Shown in pieces: positions 16,848-26,196 of a stretch of 64,000 nucleotides of DNA. The DNA is from an uncultured Lachnoclostridium sp. (GTDB lineage Bacteria > Bacillota > Clostridia > Lachnospirales > Lachnospiraceae). The stretch is taken from contig CAOJBY010000020.1 of NCBI GenBank assembly GCA_948330435.1, forward strand, positions 1-64,000, in the 5' to 3' direction. How positions within the stretch are numbered: the first letter of the stretch is position 1; every line of letters starts with the position of its first letter. The notes below the pieces were generated by a model. It was not told where the DNA came from. It saw only the letters and a program-made list of their open reading frames with translations, and did not search any database. The translations under genes and the position numbers were made by a program.

Positions 16848-17159
16848 TTATAAACCAAGCAGCTCCCGTAAGCTCTCCTTGGACTGAAGCCCTACGGCAC
16901 TTCCGGCCACCTTCCCGTCCTTAAATACAAGCAGGGTTGGAATGTTCATTACTCCAAACTGCTGTGCAAGCCTGCCGTTTGCATCCACATCCAGCTTGCC
17001 GAACTTTACACCGCTTACCTCTCCTGCCAGCTCGTCAACAATAGGTGCCTGCATCCGGCAGGGGCCGCACCAAGTCGCCCAGAAATCTACCAAAACGGGG
17101 ATATCGGACTTCAACACCTCTTTTTCAAAATTCTCCTCTGTTATTTCTATCAATGCCAT
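16848..17159 (-). CDS. trxA: Thioredoxin
   Basis: A 103-residue protein with the standard thioredoxin fold. DFWATWCGPCRMQAP carries the CGPC active site near residue 30, and MNIPTLLVFKDG has the cis-Pro. It reduces protein disulfides in the cytoplasm. First gene of a two-gene unit with the TrxB-like flavoprotein. Confidence 0.95.
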   Translation of the reverse strand: MALIEITEENFEKEVLKSDIPVLVDFWATWCGPCRMQAPIVDELAGEVSGVKFGKLDVDANGRLAQQFGVMNIPTLLVFKDGKVAGSAVGLQSKESLRELLGL

Positions 17160-17342
17160 AAAAATTCTCCTTTCCTACTACTCTACTTGTTCCGCACATA
17201 ATTTATATGCATAAAACTCTCCCACTATTTTTATTTGCATAGCAGAAGAAATGTACCTCTGTTCATGCTATTTATTTAGTATACCGCAAATGTCATCATA
17301 AAAAAAGCCTGTTTTTACCACTGTAGCAGTCAAATTTTCCCA

Positions 17343-17957
17343 TCATTTTACTTTCTCCAAATCTTCCACCCGGGTACAAACCTGCATAAGAAGCGGTGTA
17401 CTGTGGCTCACTGCCAACAGCCCAATCCCCCGGCTCTCTACTTCCCGAACCAGAAAGCTCCAAATCTGACTCTGGGTAATCAGATCCAGCATGGTGCTAA
17501 TCTCATCAGCCAAAATAAATCTCGTCCTCTCTCCCAAGGCCCTGGCGATGCAAAACCGCTGCAGCTCACCGCCGGAAAGTTCCGCCGGATACCGGTTCAG
17601 CCAATCCGGTTCGATGCCAAGTCCCTCAATCACCCTCTGTTCCAGGTGATCCCCCTCTGCCAAAACCTCTTTCATCCGGAGACGGGGATTGACTACCTGT
17701 TCCGGATGCTGCCAGATCATCTGCACCGGACAGTAGCCCTTATATTCGGCCAGGGAATGTCCATCCAAAAGGACTTCTCCCTCATCCGGCTTCTCATAGC
17801 CCGCCAGAATCTTACAGAAAGTAGTCTTTCCAAAACCGCTGGGTGCAATGAGCCCCACCCGTTCCTCCTGTGTAAGCTTCAGGCTGAAATCATTTAAAAT
17901 CTGCCTGCTATCCGTTCCATAGCGAAAAGAAATATGCTTTGCTTCCAGTATCATCAT
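17343..17957 (-). CDS. ABC transporter ATP-binding protein (OppF/NikE-type)
   Basis: A 204-residue ATPase: Walker A APSGFGKTT, Q loop MIWQHPEQVV, signature LSGGELQRFCIARAL, Walker B FILADEISTMLD, and the switch His in AVSHSTPLL. It is short for OppF/DppF and lacks their C-terminal extension, as in NikE-like subunits. Last gene of a five-gene peptide/nickel-type importer. The Walker A is slightly unusual (G-F-G-K-T). Confidence 0.85.
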   Translation of the reverse strand: MMILEAKHISFRYGTDSRQILNDFSLKLTQEERVGLIAPSGFGKTTFCKILAGYEKPDEGEVLLDGHSLAEYKGYCPVQMIWQHPEQVVNPRLRMKEVLAEGDHLEQRVIEGLGIEPDWLNRYPAELSGGELQRFCIARALGERTRFILADEISTMLDLITQSQIWSFLVREVESRGIGLLAVSHSTPLLMQVCTRVEDLEKVK

Positions 17958-17970
17958 GATTCTCCTATTA

Positions 17971-18010
17971 TAAGTCCCGTAACCTTTTATACAGTACCGC
18001 TTGTCTAGAA
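17971..18010. repeat. Partial copy of dispersed palindromic element (copy F)
   Basis: TAAGTCCCGTAA..., CAGTACCGCTTGTCTAGAA matches the left half of the full elements (for example TAAGTTCCGTAA... GTACCCCTTACTTAGAA at 50.1 kb). The right half is absent. Its TCTAG provides the TAG stop of the upstream ABC ATPase gene. Confidence 0.55.
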
Positions 18011-18928
18011 AAGGCAGCGGACCTTACCGCCCCGAAGCTCCCGATAGGGAATCTCCCCCTTACACTTCTCGCAATACTTGTCACATCTTGGTCCAAAAGG
18101 ACAGCCCTTTGGCATATCCTTTACATAAGGCTGCGTTCCCCCGATAAACTGAAATCCATTTTGGGGAAGTGCACGCCACAAAGCCTTAGAGTAGGGATGC
18201 CGCAAAGTCTCCTCTTTCTCAAAATCCTTTACATCCGCATCCTCCACCGTAGTTCCTGCATAAAATACCACGACTCGATCCGCCACTTCCAAAGCCTGCT
18301 CCAAATCATGGGTAATCAAAAGAACTCCCGCCCCCTGATCTGCCAGTTCCCGAAAATGGCTCATCACTCGACGCACCATCTTCATGTGAAGTCCCGGCGT
18401 AGGCTCATCCGCAATCACCAGACGAGGATTGCCCATCATAGCCGTAGAAACCAGCACACGCCGATTCATACCGCCGGATAGCTCAAATGGATAAAGCTCT
18501 TGAACCTCCTGCTTTAAATGATAGCCCTCAAAGATCTGATTCAGCTTTTCTCTGGATTTTGGATCTTTTTTCCCCTTTCGGATCTGAGGGCCTATCTTCA
18601 TAAGGGGATCTAAGAATGCCACACTTTGGGGCACCAGAACAATCTCATTTCCCCGAAGTTCTTCTTTCCGCTTCTGTGTCAGCTCCTCCCCATCATAAAG
18701 GATGGTTCCGCCAATCGTCCCATTGTAGGGAAGAATCCCCAAAATGCCGTGGGCCAGCAAGCTTTTCCCTGATCCGCTGGATCCTACCACAGCTACCATT
18801 TCACCCTCATGAACGGTTACGTTCAGATCACGAATCACATCCAAGTCGGTTCTCGCAAAGCCCTTGTCATATTGCTGAAAAGAAATGGACAAATTTTGTA
18901 TCTCTAAAATAATGTTTTTTTCTTCCAT
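18005..18928 (-). CDS. ABC transporter ATP-binding protein (OppD/NikD-type)
   Basis: A 307-residue ATPase: Walker A VVGSSGSGKSLLAHG, signature LSGGMNRRVLVST, Walker B LVIADEPTPGL, switch LLITHDLEQAL. The C-terminal Cys cluster CPFGPRCDKYCEKC is typical of oligopeptide/nickel importer ATPases. It works with the short ATPase downstream and the two permeases upstream. The stop codon comes from a partial palindromic repeat. Confidence 0.88.
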   Translation of the reverse strand: MEEKNIILEIQNLSISFQQYDKGFARTDLDVIRDLNVTVHEGEMVAVVGSSGSGKSLLAHGILGILPYNGTIGGTILYDGEELTQKRKEELRGNEIVLVPQSVAFLDPLMKIGPQIRKGKKDPKSREKLNQIFEGYHLKQEVQELYPFELSGGMNRRVLVSTAMMGNPRLVIADEPTPGLHMKMVRRVMSHFRELADQGAGVLLITHDLEQALEVADRVVVFYAGTTVEDADVKDFEKEETLRHPYSKALWRALPQNGFQFIGGTQPYVKDMPKGCPFGPRCDKYCEKCKGEIPYRELRGGKVRCLF

Positions 18929-18946
18929 CTCCTGTTTCTCCTAATT

Positions 18947-19771
18947 TTACATATGCGTACTGCCCGGATCCAATAACTTTCGCAGGCTTTCCCCTGCCAC
19001 ATCAAACAGCACTACCGTCAGCACCAGCAAAAGTCCCGGAAACAGTGCCAGCCACCATTTCCCCATAGCCAGATACTGCATACTCTCCGACAATATCACC
19101 CCAATAGCCGGCTGCTCCGGAGAAAGCCCAAAGCCCAGAAAGGTAATGCTTGCTTCATGCAGAATCGCATGGGGAAACAAAAGTATCAGTCCCACCAAAA
19201 ACTGGGGAAACAGATGGGGAACCATATGCTTCCAGGCAATCCGCCAGGGACTCATGCCAAGCTTTTTCGCCGCCTTAATATAGGTCGCTTCCTTTAACTG
19301 CAAAACCTCGCCCCGAATCAGCCTTGCCAGAGAAGTCCAGTGTGTCAGGGACACTCCTATCACCACTCCCTTAAAGCCCTTGCCGCAGGCGTAGGAAATA
19401 AGAATCAACAGCAAAATATGTGGAATTCCCATAACCAGATCGATAATCCAGGTCACTATGGAATCTACCGCCTTTCCCATGGTGGCTGAGAGAATTCCCA
19501 GAGCCAAAGCCAGGAGAGCACTGACTCCTGCTGCCAAAAACCCGATGCGGATACTCATGGATAATCCCGTAAGGGTGCGGACAAACATATCCCGCCCCAT
19601 CCAATCCGTGCCAAACAGATATTCCCAACAGGGCGGCAGGTTTTTTCTGGAAAAATCCGTCTCCATAGCCGCCCTGGCAAAAAGCTGCCCTGCTATGGTA
19701 ATCAATGCCAAAAACAGCACTGCCATGCCAAACAAAAGAGCCGTCCTCTCCCGTCCGTTCATACGTCTCAC
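18947..19771 (-). CDS. ABC transporter permease (DppC/NikC-type)
   Basis: A 274-residue inner-membrane protein. The N-terminal helix is followed by the periplasmic FGTDWMGRDMFVRTLTG motif of DppC/OppC proteins and the EAA loop KAAKKLGMSPWRIAWKHMVP that contacts the ATPases. It overlaps the upstream permease gene by 4 bases (ATGA). One half of the membrane channel of the importer. Confidence 0.88.
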   Translation of the reverse strand: MRRMNGRERTALLFGMAVLFLALITIAGQLFARAAMETDFSRKNLPPCWEYLFGTDWMGRDMFVRTLTGLSMSIRIGFLAAGVSALLALALGILSATMGKAVDSIVTWIIDLVMGIPHILLLILISYACGKGFKGVVIGVSLTHWTSLARLIRGEVLQLKEATYIKAAKKLGMSPWRIAWKHMVPHLFPQFLVGLILLFPHAILHEASITFLGFGLSPEQPAIGVILSESMQYLAMGKWWLALFPGLLLVLTVVLFDVAGESLRKLLDPGSTHM

Positions 19772-20808
19772 AGCCCTGCACCTCCCCTTCGGATGCGGGG
19801 ATCTACGATTCCGTACAGAACATTTGCAATCAGATTGCCCCCAAATACAATCGCCGCACTGATCACGGTAATTGCAAGAAGCAGGGGAACATCGCTGCCG
19901 ATTCCCGCCGTCACCGCAGCCTGTCCAAGCCCGGGGTAGGAAAAAATCTCCTCCACCAGAACAGAGCCGCCGAAAATCTCACTGATCGAAGCAAACTGCA
20001 AAGTCAATGCCGGAAGAAGCACGTTCCGAAAACCGTGATTTTTAAAAATGCTCCAATCGCTTTCCCCTCTCGCCCTTGCGAAGAGCACATAGTCACTCTC
20101 CATAATGTCAATCATCTTCTCTCTGGTATGTAAGGTAATGTTAGAAATTCCGGTAATGCTCAAAGTCAGTGCCGGAAGAATGGCATGGCGAATCCGATCT
20201 GCCAGAGTGACGCCTGCCGCCTCCATGCCAATGGGTACGCTTAAACCTACCGGAAGAACCTGAAGCCAGACTGCAAAAACCATAAGGAGCACCAAAGCAA
20301 GCCAAAAAGCAGGGGTACTGGCAATCAAAAGAGAATATCCCCGAATGGCCTTATCCATCCAGGTTCCACGCTTCATTCCAGCCAGGACTCCAAGGCAGAA
20401 GCCCATCACACCGGAAATCACCCATGCAATGGCAAGAAGCCAGATAGAATTGGCAAATTTAACACCGATCACCTCTGACACAGGCCGCCGATACAAGAGG
20501 GAAATTCCCATGTCGCCCCGGAAAAAGTCCGAAGCCCAGGACAGAAACCTCTCCACAGGAGGTTCTCCCACTCCCCAATAGGACTCCAGCTTCGCAATCT
20601 GCTCCTGACTCATGCTTCCAAGAGCCGCCTGACCCACATTGGCCTGCAGGGGATCTACCGGGGACAAAGACACCAGGAAAAATGCCGTCATGCTGACACA
20701 TATAAGCAGAAGAAGCATTCGAATAGCCTGCTTTCCTATATTTGCACATATTTTACGTGCATAAAGGGATACCCGCAGGGTGCTTCCTATATTTGCACAT
20801 ATTTTCAT
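19768..20808 (-). CDS. ABC transporter permease (DppB/NikB-type)
   Basis: A 346-residue permease from ATG 20808 (GGAGG 9 bases upstream). LSPVDPLQANVG and the EAA loop ARARGESDWSIFKNHGFRNV are typical of DppB. The N-terminus is odd: KICANIG occurs twice, 17 residues apart, because a 22-bp sequence is repeated at a 51-bp interval before the first helix (20732-20755 and 20783-20806). A start at Met31 (20718) would skip both copies but has no better ribosome site. Confidence 0.85.
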   Translation of the reverse strand: MKICANIGSTLRVSLYARKICANIGKQAIRMLLLLICVSMTAFFLVSLSPVDPLQANVGQAALGSMSQEQIAKLESYWGVGEPPVERFLSWASDFFRGDMGISLLYRRPVSEVIGVKFANSIWLLAIAWVISGVMGFCLGVLAGMKRGTWMDKAIRGYSLLIASTPAFWLALVLLMVFAVWLQVLPVGLSVPIGMEAAGVTLADRIRHAILPALTLSITGISNITLHTREKMIDIMESDYVLFARARGESDWSIFKNHGFRNVLLPALTLQFASISEIFGGSVLVEEIFSYPGLGQAAVTAGIGSDVPLLLAITVISAAIVFGGNLIANVLYGIVDPRIRRGGAGL

Positions 20809-20897
20809 CTGTCAGTTCCTCCAAATTTAAAGTTGCTGCCTGGCAGTACGAAAGGGTAAATCTCCAATTTCGCAATGCCCCATGAATTCATAAACGT

Positions 20898-20933
20898 ACA
20901 AAGGGGAGCCGCCGAAAGCAGCTCCTGCTTTGT
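20898..20933. terminator. Stem-loop after the substrate-binding protein gene
   Basis: ACAAAG-GGAGC pairs with GCTCC-CTTTGT around a short loop, 23 bases after the binding-protein stop and before the permeases. On the plus strand it is followed by TTTTT; on the transcribed minus strand there is no T run. It therefore more likely stabilises the binding-protein message or causes partial termination, giving more binding protein than permease. Confidence 0.55.
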
Positions 20934-20955
20934 TTTTATAGTTGATTATAATGGG

Positions 20956-22605
20956 TTAGCTTATCCACATCCATTGATCCACATTATTCACAATAGACCA
21001 GCCATGTCCATGGGGATGCAGCTTCTGTTCCGCCACTTTAAGATTCTCCCTTGACCAATACAAATGATCCACATTCACCAGCCAGATCCAGGGGATATCT
21101 CCCTCCTGCGTAATTCCGGTTGTTCCATCCCACTGTGCCTTTTGCCAAAGCTCATAGGATCTGTCCAGATCGCTGGCCGCCAGTGCTTCATCCATGTACT
21201 TGTCAACTGTCTCATTGGAATAAGGAGAATATTCTGCGGATCCATCTTCCAAAGTATGATAAATATTATACAGCTCCATAGGAGAATGTGCTCCCCATCC
21301 CCACATAAGCGGCTCTGCCTGTGCACGATCGTAAGCCGTATCCCAGCCTACGCCCTCTATGGTAACTTCAATTCCCAGCTCCTTTAACTGGTTCTGTGTA
21401 TCAGCCGCCAATGCCTGGCGCAGAGAGTCACTGGCCGGATATAAAAGATTGAAAGCTGCCCTTACACCACCCTTTTCCCGAATACCATCCGTTCCTTCAA
21501 GCCATCCTGCCTGCTCAAGAATCGCCTTTGCTTCCTCCGGATCATAGTCCACTTCTGCCAAACTGTTATACCAGGGCAACTTGTCACATACACTGTAGGC
21601 AGGCGTTCCGTAACCGTTCAGAACATTGTTCAGCATTTCCTGCCGATCAAGGCCGATATTTATGGCCCTGCGAACCTGCACATCGCTTGTGAAATCATTT
21701 CCAATAGCATTTCCGTTTTCATCGGTCCCAGAAGCTACTGCCGGAAGATTAAATCCCCGGTTGTCCACGGATTCAAAGGAAAGGAGTTCATAGCCGTCTA
21801 TATTCTGATCCGAGTAGGCCGCCGCCGTGTATGCCAGGTCTACCTGACCTGCTTTTGCCGCTGCAAAGGCCGCATCCTCCTCCATAAACACAACGGTAAC
21901 CCGCTTCATTTTTATCTCTTCTCCATAATAATCCGGATTTGCTTCAAAGATGATCTGCTGCCCCTTGTCCCACTGCTTCAGCATATACCGTCCGGATCCA
22001 ATGGGTTGTTCCCCGTAATCAGGGCCATAGGCATGCTCCGGAACAATTCCTACAATTGCCATCGTATAAGGCCAGATAGAATATGCCTGTGTCATATGGA
22101 ACTCTACCGTTGTATCATCCACAGCCACCGCCTCTTTCAGCATGGTGAAATCATTGACGGAGCTTGTTTCTTTCACTGTATTGTAAGTAAAGGCCACATC
22201 AGAAGCCGTCAAAGACTCTCCGTCCGTAAACTTTACATCGTCCCGAATGGTAACTGTCCATGTCATACCGTTCTCGCTAACCTGCATATCTGTGGCCAGA
22301 TCATACCCGATAGAAAGATCCGGGTTCGTAACGGTCAAGGTACTCTGAATCAGCGGTTCATGGACATGCTCTCCTGCCCCCCAGCCATAAGCCGGGTCAA
22401 AGCCTGACTCCGGTTCTGAGGTGGGGCCCATGGCTACAATCACCGAGTCCTGACCCCCATCCTCTAAAGTCTCTGCTTCCTGCCCCTCCTCTTCCTTTTG
22501 CTGCGGTGCATCCCCCTTTGGGGCTTCCAGATTCGGACCACAGGCCGCAAGCAGACTCAAAGACATTGTTGCTGCTATTATCATAGAAATCCATCTATTT
22601 TTCAT
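20956..22605 (-). CDS. Extracellular solute-binding lipoprotein, family 5 (peptide/nickel)
   Basis: A 549-residue protein with a lipoprotein signal (basic start, hydrophobic core, LLAACG lipobox with Cys22), then an acidic linker rich in E and Q, then the family 5 binding fold (LATDMQVSENGMTWTVTIRD, VAFTYNTVKE, VQVRRAINIGLDRQEMLNNV). It delivers ligand to the permeases encoded downstream. The peptide versus metal-complex choice cannot be read from sequence. The adjacent M20 peptidase favours peptides. Confidence 0.88.
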   Translation of the reverse strand: MKNRWISMIIAATMSLSLLAACGPNLEAPKGDAPQQKEEEGQEAETLEDGGQDSVIVAMGPTSEPESGFDPAYGWGAGEHVHEPLIQSTLTVTNPDLSIGYDLATDMQVSENGMTWTVTIRDDVKFTDGESLTASDVAFTYNTVKETSSVNDFTMLKEAVAVDDTTVEFHMTQAYSIWPYTMAIVGIVPEHAYGPDYGEQPIGSGRYMLKQWDKGQQIIFEANPDYYGEEIKMKRVTVVFMEEDAAFAAAKAGQVDLAYTAAAYSDQNIDGYELLSFESVDNRGFNLPAVASGTDENGNAIGNDFTSDVQVRRAINIGLDRQEMLNNVLNGYGTPAYSVCDKLPWYNSLAEVDYDPEEAKAILEQAGWLEGTDGIREKGGVRAAFNLLYPASDSLRQALAADTQNQLKELGIEVTIEGVGWDTAYDRAQAEPLMWGWGAHSPMELYNIYHTLEDGSAEYSPYSNETVDKYMDEALAASDLDRSYELWQKAQWDGTTGITQEGDIPWIWLVNVDHLYWSRENLKVAEQKLHPHGHGWSIVNNVDQWMWIS

Positions 22606-22719
22606 ATGTGTAACACCTCTCTGTCATTTTTGACTCTGTGCCTGTCAGCTGACATTTTAGATTATACACATGCGTTAAAATGTTCACAAGCCACCCCGGG
22701 GGATATTTTTTTAATTTTA

Positions 22720-23883
22720 TCACTTATTCTGCATTAAAAATCTGACAAGTTCCGTAATCTTCACAAGTTCTGCAATCTCCACATACTCCTGGCAGGAATG
22801 GACTAACTCCATAGCACTTGCCAACACCAAACCGGAAATTCCATGTTGAAACAGATTGCTCTGATCACTTCCTCCAAAAGTTTTTATCAGAGTACATGGT
22901 AGCCCCAGGCTTTCACACGCTCTCCGAAACCGGCCCATACAGGGATGCTCCTCCGGTGTCCGGTAAGCACGGATCAGGATCTGATAATCCATCCTGCTGC
23001 TCCCTCCGGCTTTCTCCGCCTCTTCCTTAAAAAGCTCCTCTATCTTCCGTGTCTGTTCCATCGCCTGCTCATGAGAATAGCTCCGCACCTCTCCCACCAG
23101 ATGGCAAAGTTCCGGAACAATATTACTGCTGGCTTCCCCGCCATGAATGGCTCCGATATTTACGGTCATATCTTCTCCCACATGGCCAAGCTCCATACGG
23201 ACCACAGCCTTTGCCGCTATGGCAATAGCATGAATCCCCGTCTCCGGAGAAAGTCCTGCATGAGCAGCCCTGCCCTTCACTTCGATTTGAAACTGAATCA
23301 AAGTGGGGGCCTGATAAGCTGCCGTTCCCACCGGGCCTGTTAGATCCAATATGTAAGATTCCTTTGCTTTCACCCTGGAATAGTCAAAAACCGCACTTCC
23401 CCGAAGATGCTTCTCCTCTCCAATGAAAAAGATAACCTCCAAATCCCTGCATTCGCCGCCATCTTCCTCAATCTCCTGCAATGCCTCCAGAATAGCCGCC
23501 GTTCCGGACATGCAATCCGCACCGAGAACCGTTGTCCCGTCGCTGGTAATGCGGCCATCCGCTCCCACCAAGGCTTTCTTTCCCCTGGCTGGCTCTACCG
23601 TATCCATATGGGTAGAAAATAAGATGGGAGAACCTGGAATGGTTCCCTTGCGAAATCCATACACATTTCCTGCATTTCCTCCATAATGATTCCCGGCTCC
23701 ATCCTCCTCTACAGAAAATCCCAGCCTGGTAAGCTCTTCCTTAAGCACATCCGCCATGGCACGCTCCTGAAAGCTGGGGGCATCAATTGCCACCAACCTC
23801 TGAAATGTCTCTATCAACCGTTCTCTGTTAATCCCCTTATTTTTCGTTTTCACTCCGGATAATCCCCTTTTCATGTGTTCCAT
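22720..23883 (-). CDS. M20 family metallopeptidase (tripeptidase T-like)
   Basis: About 387 residues. Zinc and catalytic residues are visible in LFSTHMDTVEPARG, TTVLGADCMSG and FIGEEKHLRGS, with the dimerisation domain at about 190-300. PepT-like enzymes trim short peptides in the cytoplasm. It lies 114 bases upstream of the binding-protein gene on the same strand, so import and hydrolysis are probably coupled. The start is uncertain: ATG 23883, ATG 23874 or a GTG at 23853 with AAGGGG upstream. Confidence 0.82.
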   Translation of the reverse strand: MEHMKRGLSGVKTKNKGINRERLIETFQRLVAIDAPSFQERAMADVLKEELTRLGFSVEEDGAGNHYGGNAGNVYGFRKGTIPGSPILFSTHMDTVEPARGKKALVGADGRITSDGTTVLGADCMSGTAAILEALQEIEEDGGECRDLEVIFFIGEEKHLRGSAVFDYSRVKAKESYILDLTGPVGTAAYQAPTLIQFQIEVKGRAAHAGLSPETGIHAIAIAAKAVVRMELGHVGEDMTVNIGAIHGGEASSNIVPELCHLVGEVRSYSHEQAMEQTRKIEELFKEEAEKAGGSSRMDYQILIRAYRTPEEHPCMGRFRRACESLGLPCTLIKTFGGSDQSNLFQHGISGLVLASAMELVHSCQEYVEIAELVKITELVRFLMQNK

Positions 23884-23992
23884 GATGTATTGTTACTTCT
23901 CTATTATACCGATCTTTTGACTCGTTGCAACTATAGCAAATATTTTCTTCACAGCAGTTTGAACAGGCATTTTACAATATTCTACTTTTCTC

Positions 23993-24052
23993 TTGACATT
24001 CTTCGTTCCCCGTGTTATCTTTTAATTAGATATTTAAATATTTATCTAATTA
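23993..24052 (+). promoter_or_regulatory. Promoter and palindromic operator of the sdpR-like gene
   Basis: TTGACA (23993-23998), a 17-base spacer and TATCTT (24016-24021) form a good sigma-A promoter. Directly downstream, TAATTAGATA and TATCTAATTA (24023-24052) make a perfect inverted repeat around a 10-base centre, placed to block transcription. This fits autorepression by the ArsR-type protein that follows. Confidence 0.7.
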
Positions 24053-24077
24053 TCTAATACAGAGAGGAGGAATCTCA

Positions 24078-24332
24078 TTGAATGATGCCTTTAAAGCCCT
24101 GTCCGACCCCACACGGCGTAAGATCCTAAAGCTTCTCTCCGATCAGGACATGACCGCCGGGGAAATTGCCGAATGCTTTGACATTTCCAAGCCCTCTATC
24201 AGTCATCATTTGAGTACGTTAAAGGCGGCAGGCCTGGTATTGGATGAACGAAAAGGGCAGAATATTATTTACAGCTTGAATATGACCGTTTTTCAGGATT
24301 TGATCAAATGGTTTTTTGATTTTCAATCCTGA
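24078..24332 (+). CDS. ArsR-type autorepressor, SdpR-like
   Basis: An 84-residue winged-helix protein starting at TTG 24078 with GAGAGGAGG 7 bases upstream. NDAFKALSDPTRRKILKLLS and ISKPSISHHLSTLKAAGLV are the ArsR recognition helices. The metal-binding Cys motif of ArsR/SmtB is absent, as in SdpR, which is titrated by membrane protein SdpI. It is followed by an SdpI-like gene. Confidence 0.85.
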   Translation: MNDAFKALSDPTRRKILKLLSDQDMTAGEIAECFDISKPSISHHLSTLKAAGLVLDERKGQNIIYSLNMTVFQDLIKWFFDFQS

Positions 24333-24370
24333 GACAACCAAAAATGACTTATGAAAGGAGTTCATATATC

Positions 24371-25012
24371 ATGAAAAAGCAAACCATCTTTTTATTCATA
24401 CTCTGTGCCCTGTCATTTATCGGACACCTGTTTGTACTTTCCTTATTGCCGGATCAAATCCCCATTCATTGGAATGTTTATGGGGAAGCCGATAACTGGG
24501 CGGGTAAATCCGCCAGCCTGTTTCTGGCCCTGCTGCCTGCTCTGATGCTGATTTTATTCCTTGTGATTCCCCGGATAGACCCCAGAGGAAAAAACTATGA
24601 AAAGCACCAAAAGGCCTATCAGGTCTTTATCACCGTTATGATTATTTTTCTAAATATTATCCTTTGGATCACCAATGCCGCCGGTTTGGGCTATCCGGTC
24701 CCCATAGGACGTCTGGTTCCCATAGGCTGCGGCCTTATCCTGATAGCCGTCGGCAACTACATGCCTCAGCTTCGCACCAATTATACCATGGGAATCAAGA
24801 ATCCCTGGACCCTGGAAAGCGAATGGGTATGGAGAAAGACTCATGCCATGGGCGGAATTGTCTTCTGCATTATGGGATTTGTCATGATATTAAATGGCTT
24901 CTTTCCTGCCGACTGGATGGCAAAGATTTCCCTTGGTTCCATTCTTCTGGGCGTATTGGGGCTTGAAGTGTATTCTTACCTGTTGTACCGAAAATGGAAA
25001 TCCAACAGTTAG
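24371..25012 (+). CDS. SdpI/DUF1648 family membrane protein
   Basis: A 213-residue polytopic protein from ATG 24371 (AAAGGAG upstream). LPDQIPIHWNVYGEADNWAG is the conserved DUF1648 motif after the first helix, and a later segment (GIKNPWTLESEWVWRKTH) matches the SdpI C-terminal domain. In Bacillus the SdpI protein gives immunity to the SdpC toxin and signals to SdpR. No toxin gene is seen here, so this pair may be an orphan immunity or signalling unit. Confidence 0.82.
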   Translation: MKKQTIFLFILCALSFIGHLFVLSLLPDQIPIHWNVYGEADNWAGKSASLFLALLPALMLILFLVIPRIDPRGKNYEKHQKAYQVFITVMIIFLNIILWITNAAGLGYPVPIGRLVPIGCGLILIAVGNYMPQLRTNYTMGIKNPWTLESEWVWRKTHAMGGIVFCIMGFVMILNGFFPADWMAKISLGSILLGVLGLEVYSYLLYRKWKSNS

Positions 25013-25083
25013 GATGTTTATAGACAAATCTCACATTTTATTATATATTATTCTTAAAACATTCTACTTTGAGGGGGAATAAT

Positions 25084-26181
25084 ATGTTAGAGACACTAAG
25101 GAGCAAAGCAAGGAAGTCAAACATCTGGCGAATCGTCTTATCCATTGTCGGCATTGTGATACTGCTGGCCATTACAAAGTTCGCCATCTTTGATGTCATT
25201 ACGGGGCCAACCCATATGGACATCACCCAGGATCCGGCATCCTATGAGGGCAAGTATGTAACCATTGACGCAGACTTTTTCCTGTACGATTACATCGAGC
25301 ACTCTACCACCACCAAAAAGAAATACGGCGGCAGCTCAACCTCTATTGACGGATACAGCTATATTGCGTTCCAATGGGTGGATGATTACGAAAATGATAC
25401 TTCCATCTGGTATTTTTACAGTGTTTTTCTGAAGAAAGACAAACAACTGGAAATGAATTCCAAGATAGACCAGGCATTTGCCTTTCTGACCGACGAGACG
25501 GGAAGTACAGCTCCACCGGAACCGGTTACAGTCACCGGTGTCTGGAATAAAATGGATTCCCAGACAGAACGGTATTTCAGGGAATCCCTGGCAGAATTAA
25601 ATATTGAGGAAACCGATCTGGATCTGTTTTATTTTTATGAGCTGGATACGAAAAATATCGGCGGTGTAAACGCCCTGTTTTTCTGGGTTATGATGGCCGG
25701 TGCCGTCCTGCTCCTTGTATTTGCCGGTTTAAGTGTTGCCGGCCTTTTCAGTGATTCCTATTTAAAGGCTATCCAACAGTATCTCCAGAGAGACAGTTCT
25801 GTTTCCATGGCAACCATCGAGGAGGACTTCGGCAAGGCACAGCTTATTGGGTCCGAGGTCTGGGTTGGAAAAAGGTGGACCATCTACATGCAGGGCAACA
25901 AGGCTAAGATTCTGGCCAATAAGGATCTGGTCTGGGGATATTACTTCCGGCGTACCGGACGGAACAGCGTAAGCGAGATGCGTCTCTTTACCAGAGAAAA
26001 GAATATGTTCGGCATCAATTTGTCTGAGAACAACACCCAGGAAGCCTTAAAGATCTACACAGCCGAACAGCCCCATATGGTGATTGGCTACAGTAAGGAA
26101 CTGGAAAAGATGTATAACAAAGATTTCAATGCATTTTTGGGATTGAGATACAATTCTGCTCCAAACGAAACTGAATTCTAA
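25084..26181 (+). CDS. Membrane protein of unknown function, two TM segments
   Basis: A 365-residue protein from ATG 25084 (GAGGGGG upstream); an in-frame TTG at 25069 is less likely. Hydrophobic helices lie at about residues 13-33 and 205-230. The region between them is probably extracytoplasmic, with Tyr-rich YIEHSTTTKKKYGGSSTS and SYIAFQWVDDYE stretches, and a cytoplasmic C-terminal part of about 130 residues follows. I do not recognise the family with certainty. It lies downstream of the sdpI-like gene and ends at a strong hairpin. Confidence 0.7.
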   Translation: MLETLRSKARKSNIWRIVLSIVGIVILLAITKFAIFDVITGPTHMDITQDPASYEGKYVTIDADFFLYDYIEHSTTTKKKYGGSSTSIDGYSYIAFQWVDDYENDTSIWYFYSVFLKKDKQLEMNSKIDQAFAFLTDETGSTAPPEPVTVTGVWNKMDSQTERYFRESLAELNIEETDLDLFYFYELDTKNIGGVNALFFWVMMAGAVLLLVFAGLSVAGLFSDSYLKAIQQYLQRDSSVSMATIEEDFGKAQLIGSEVWVGKRWTIYMQGNKAKILANKDLVWGYYFRRTGRNSVSEMRLFTREKNMFGINLSENNTQEALKIYTAEQPHMVIGYSKELEKMYNKDFNAFLGLRYNSAPNETEF

Positions 26182-26196
26182 ACGAGGACAAAAGTT

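Noticed and set aside
20898..20933. A true operon-ending terminator after the binding-protein gene
   Set aside because: On the transcribed strand no T run follows and the permeases of the same transporter continue downstream, so complete termination is unlikely.
23884..24000. A small gene upstream of the M20 peptidase (plus-strand 60-codon frame)
   Set aside because: It has no ribosome site and covers the sdpR promoter.
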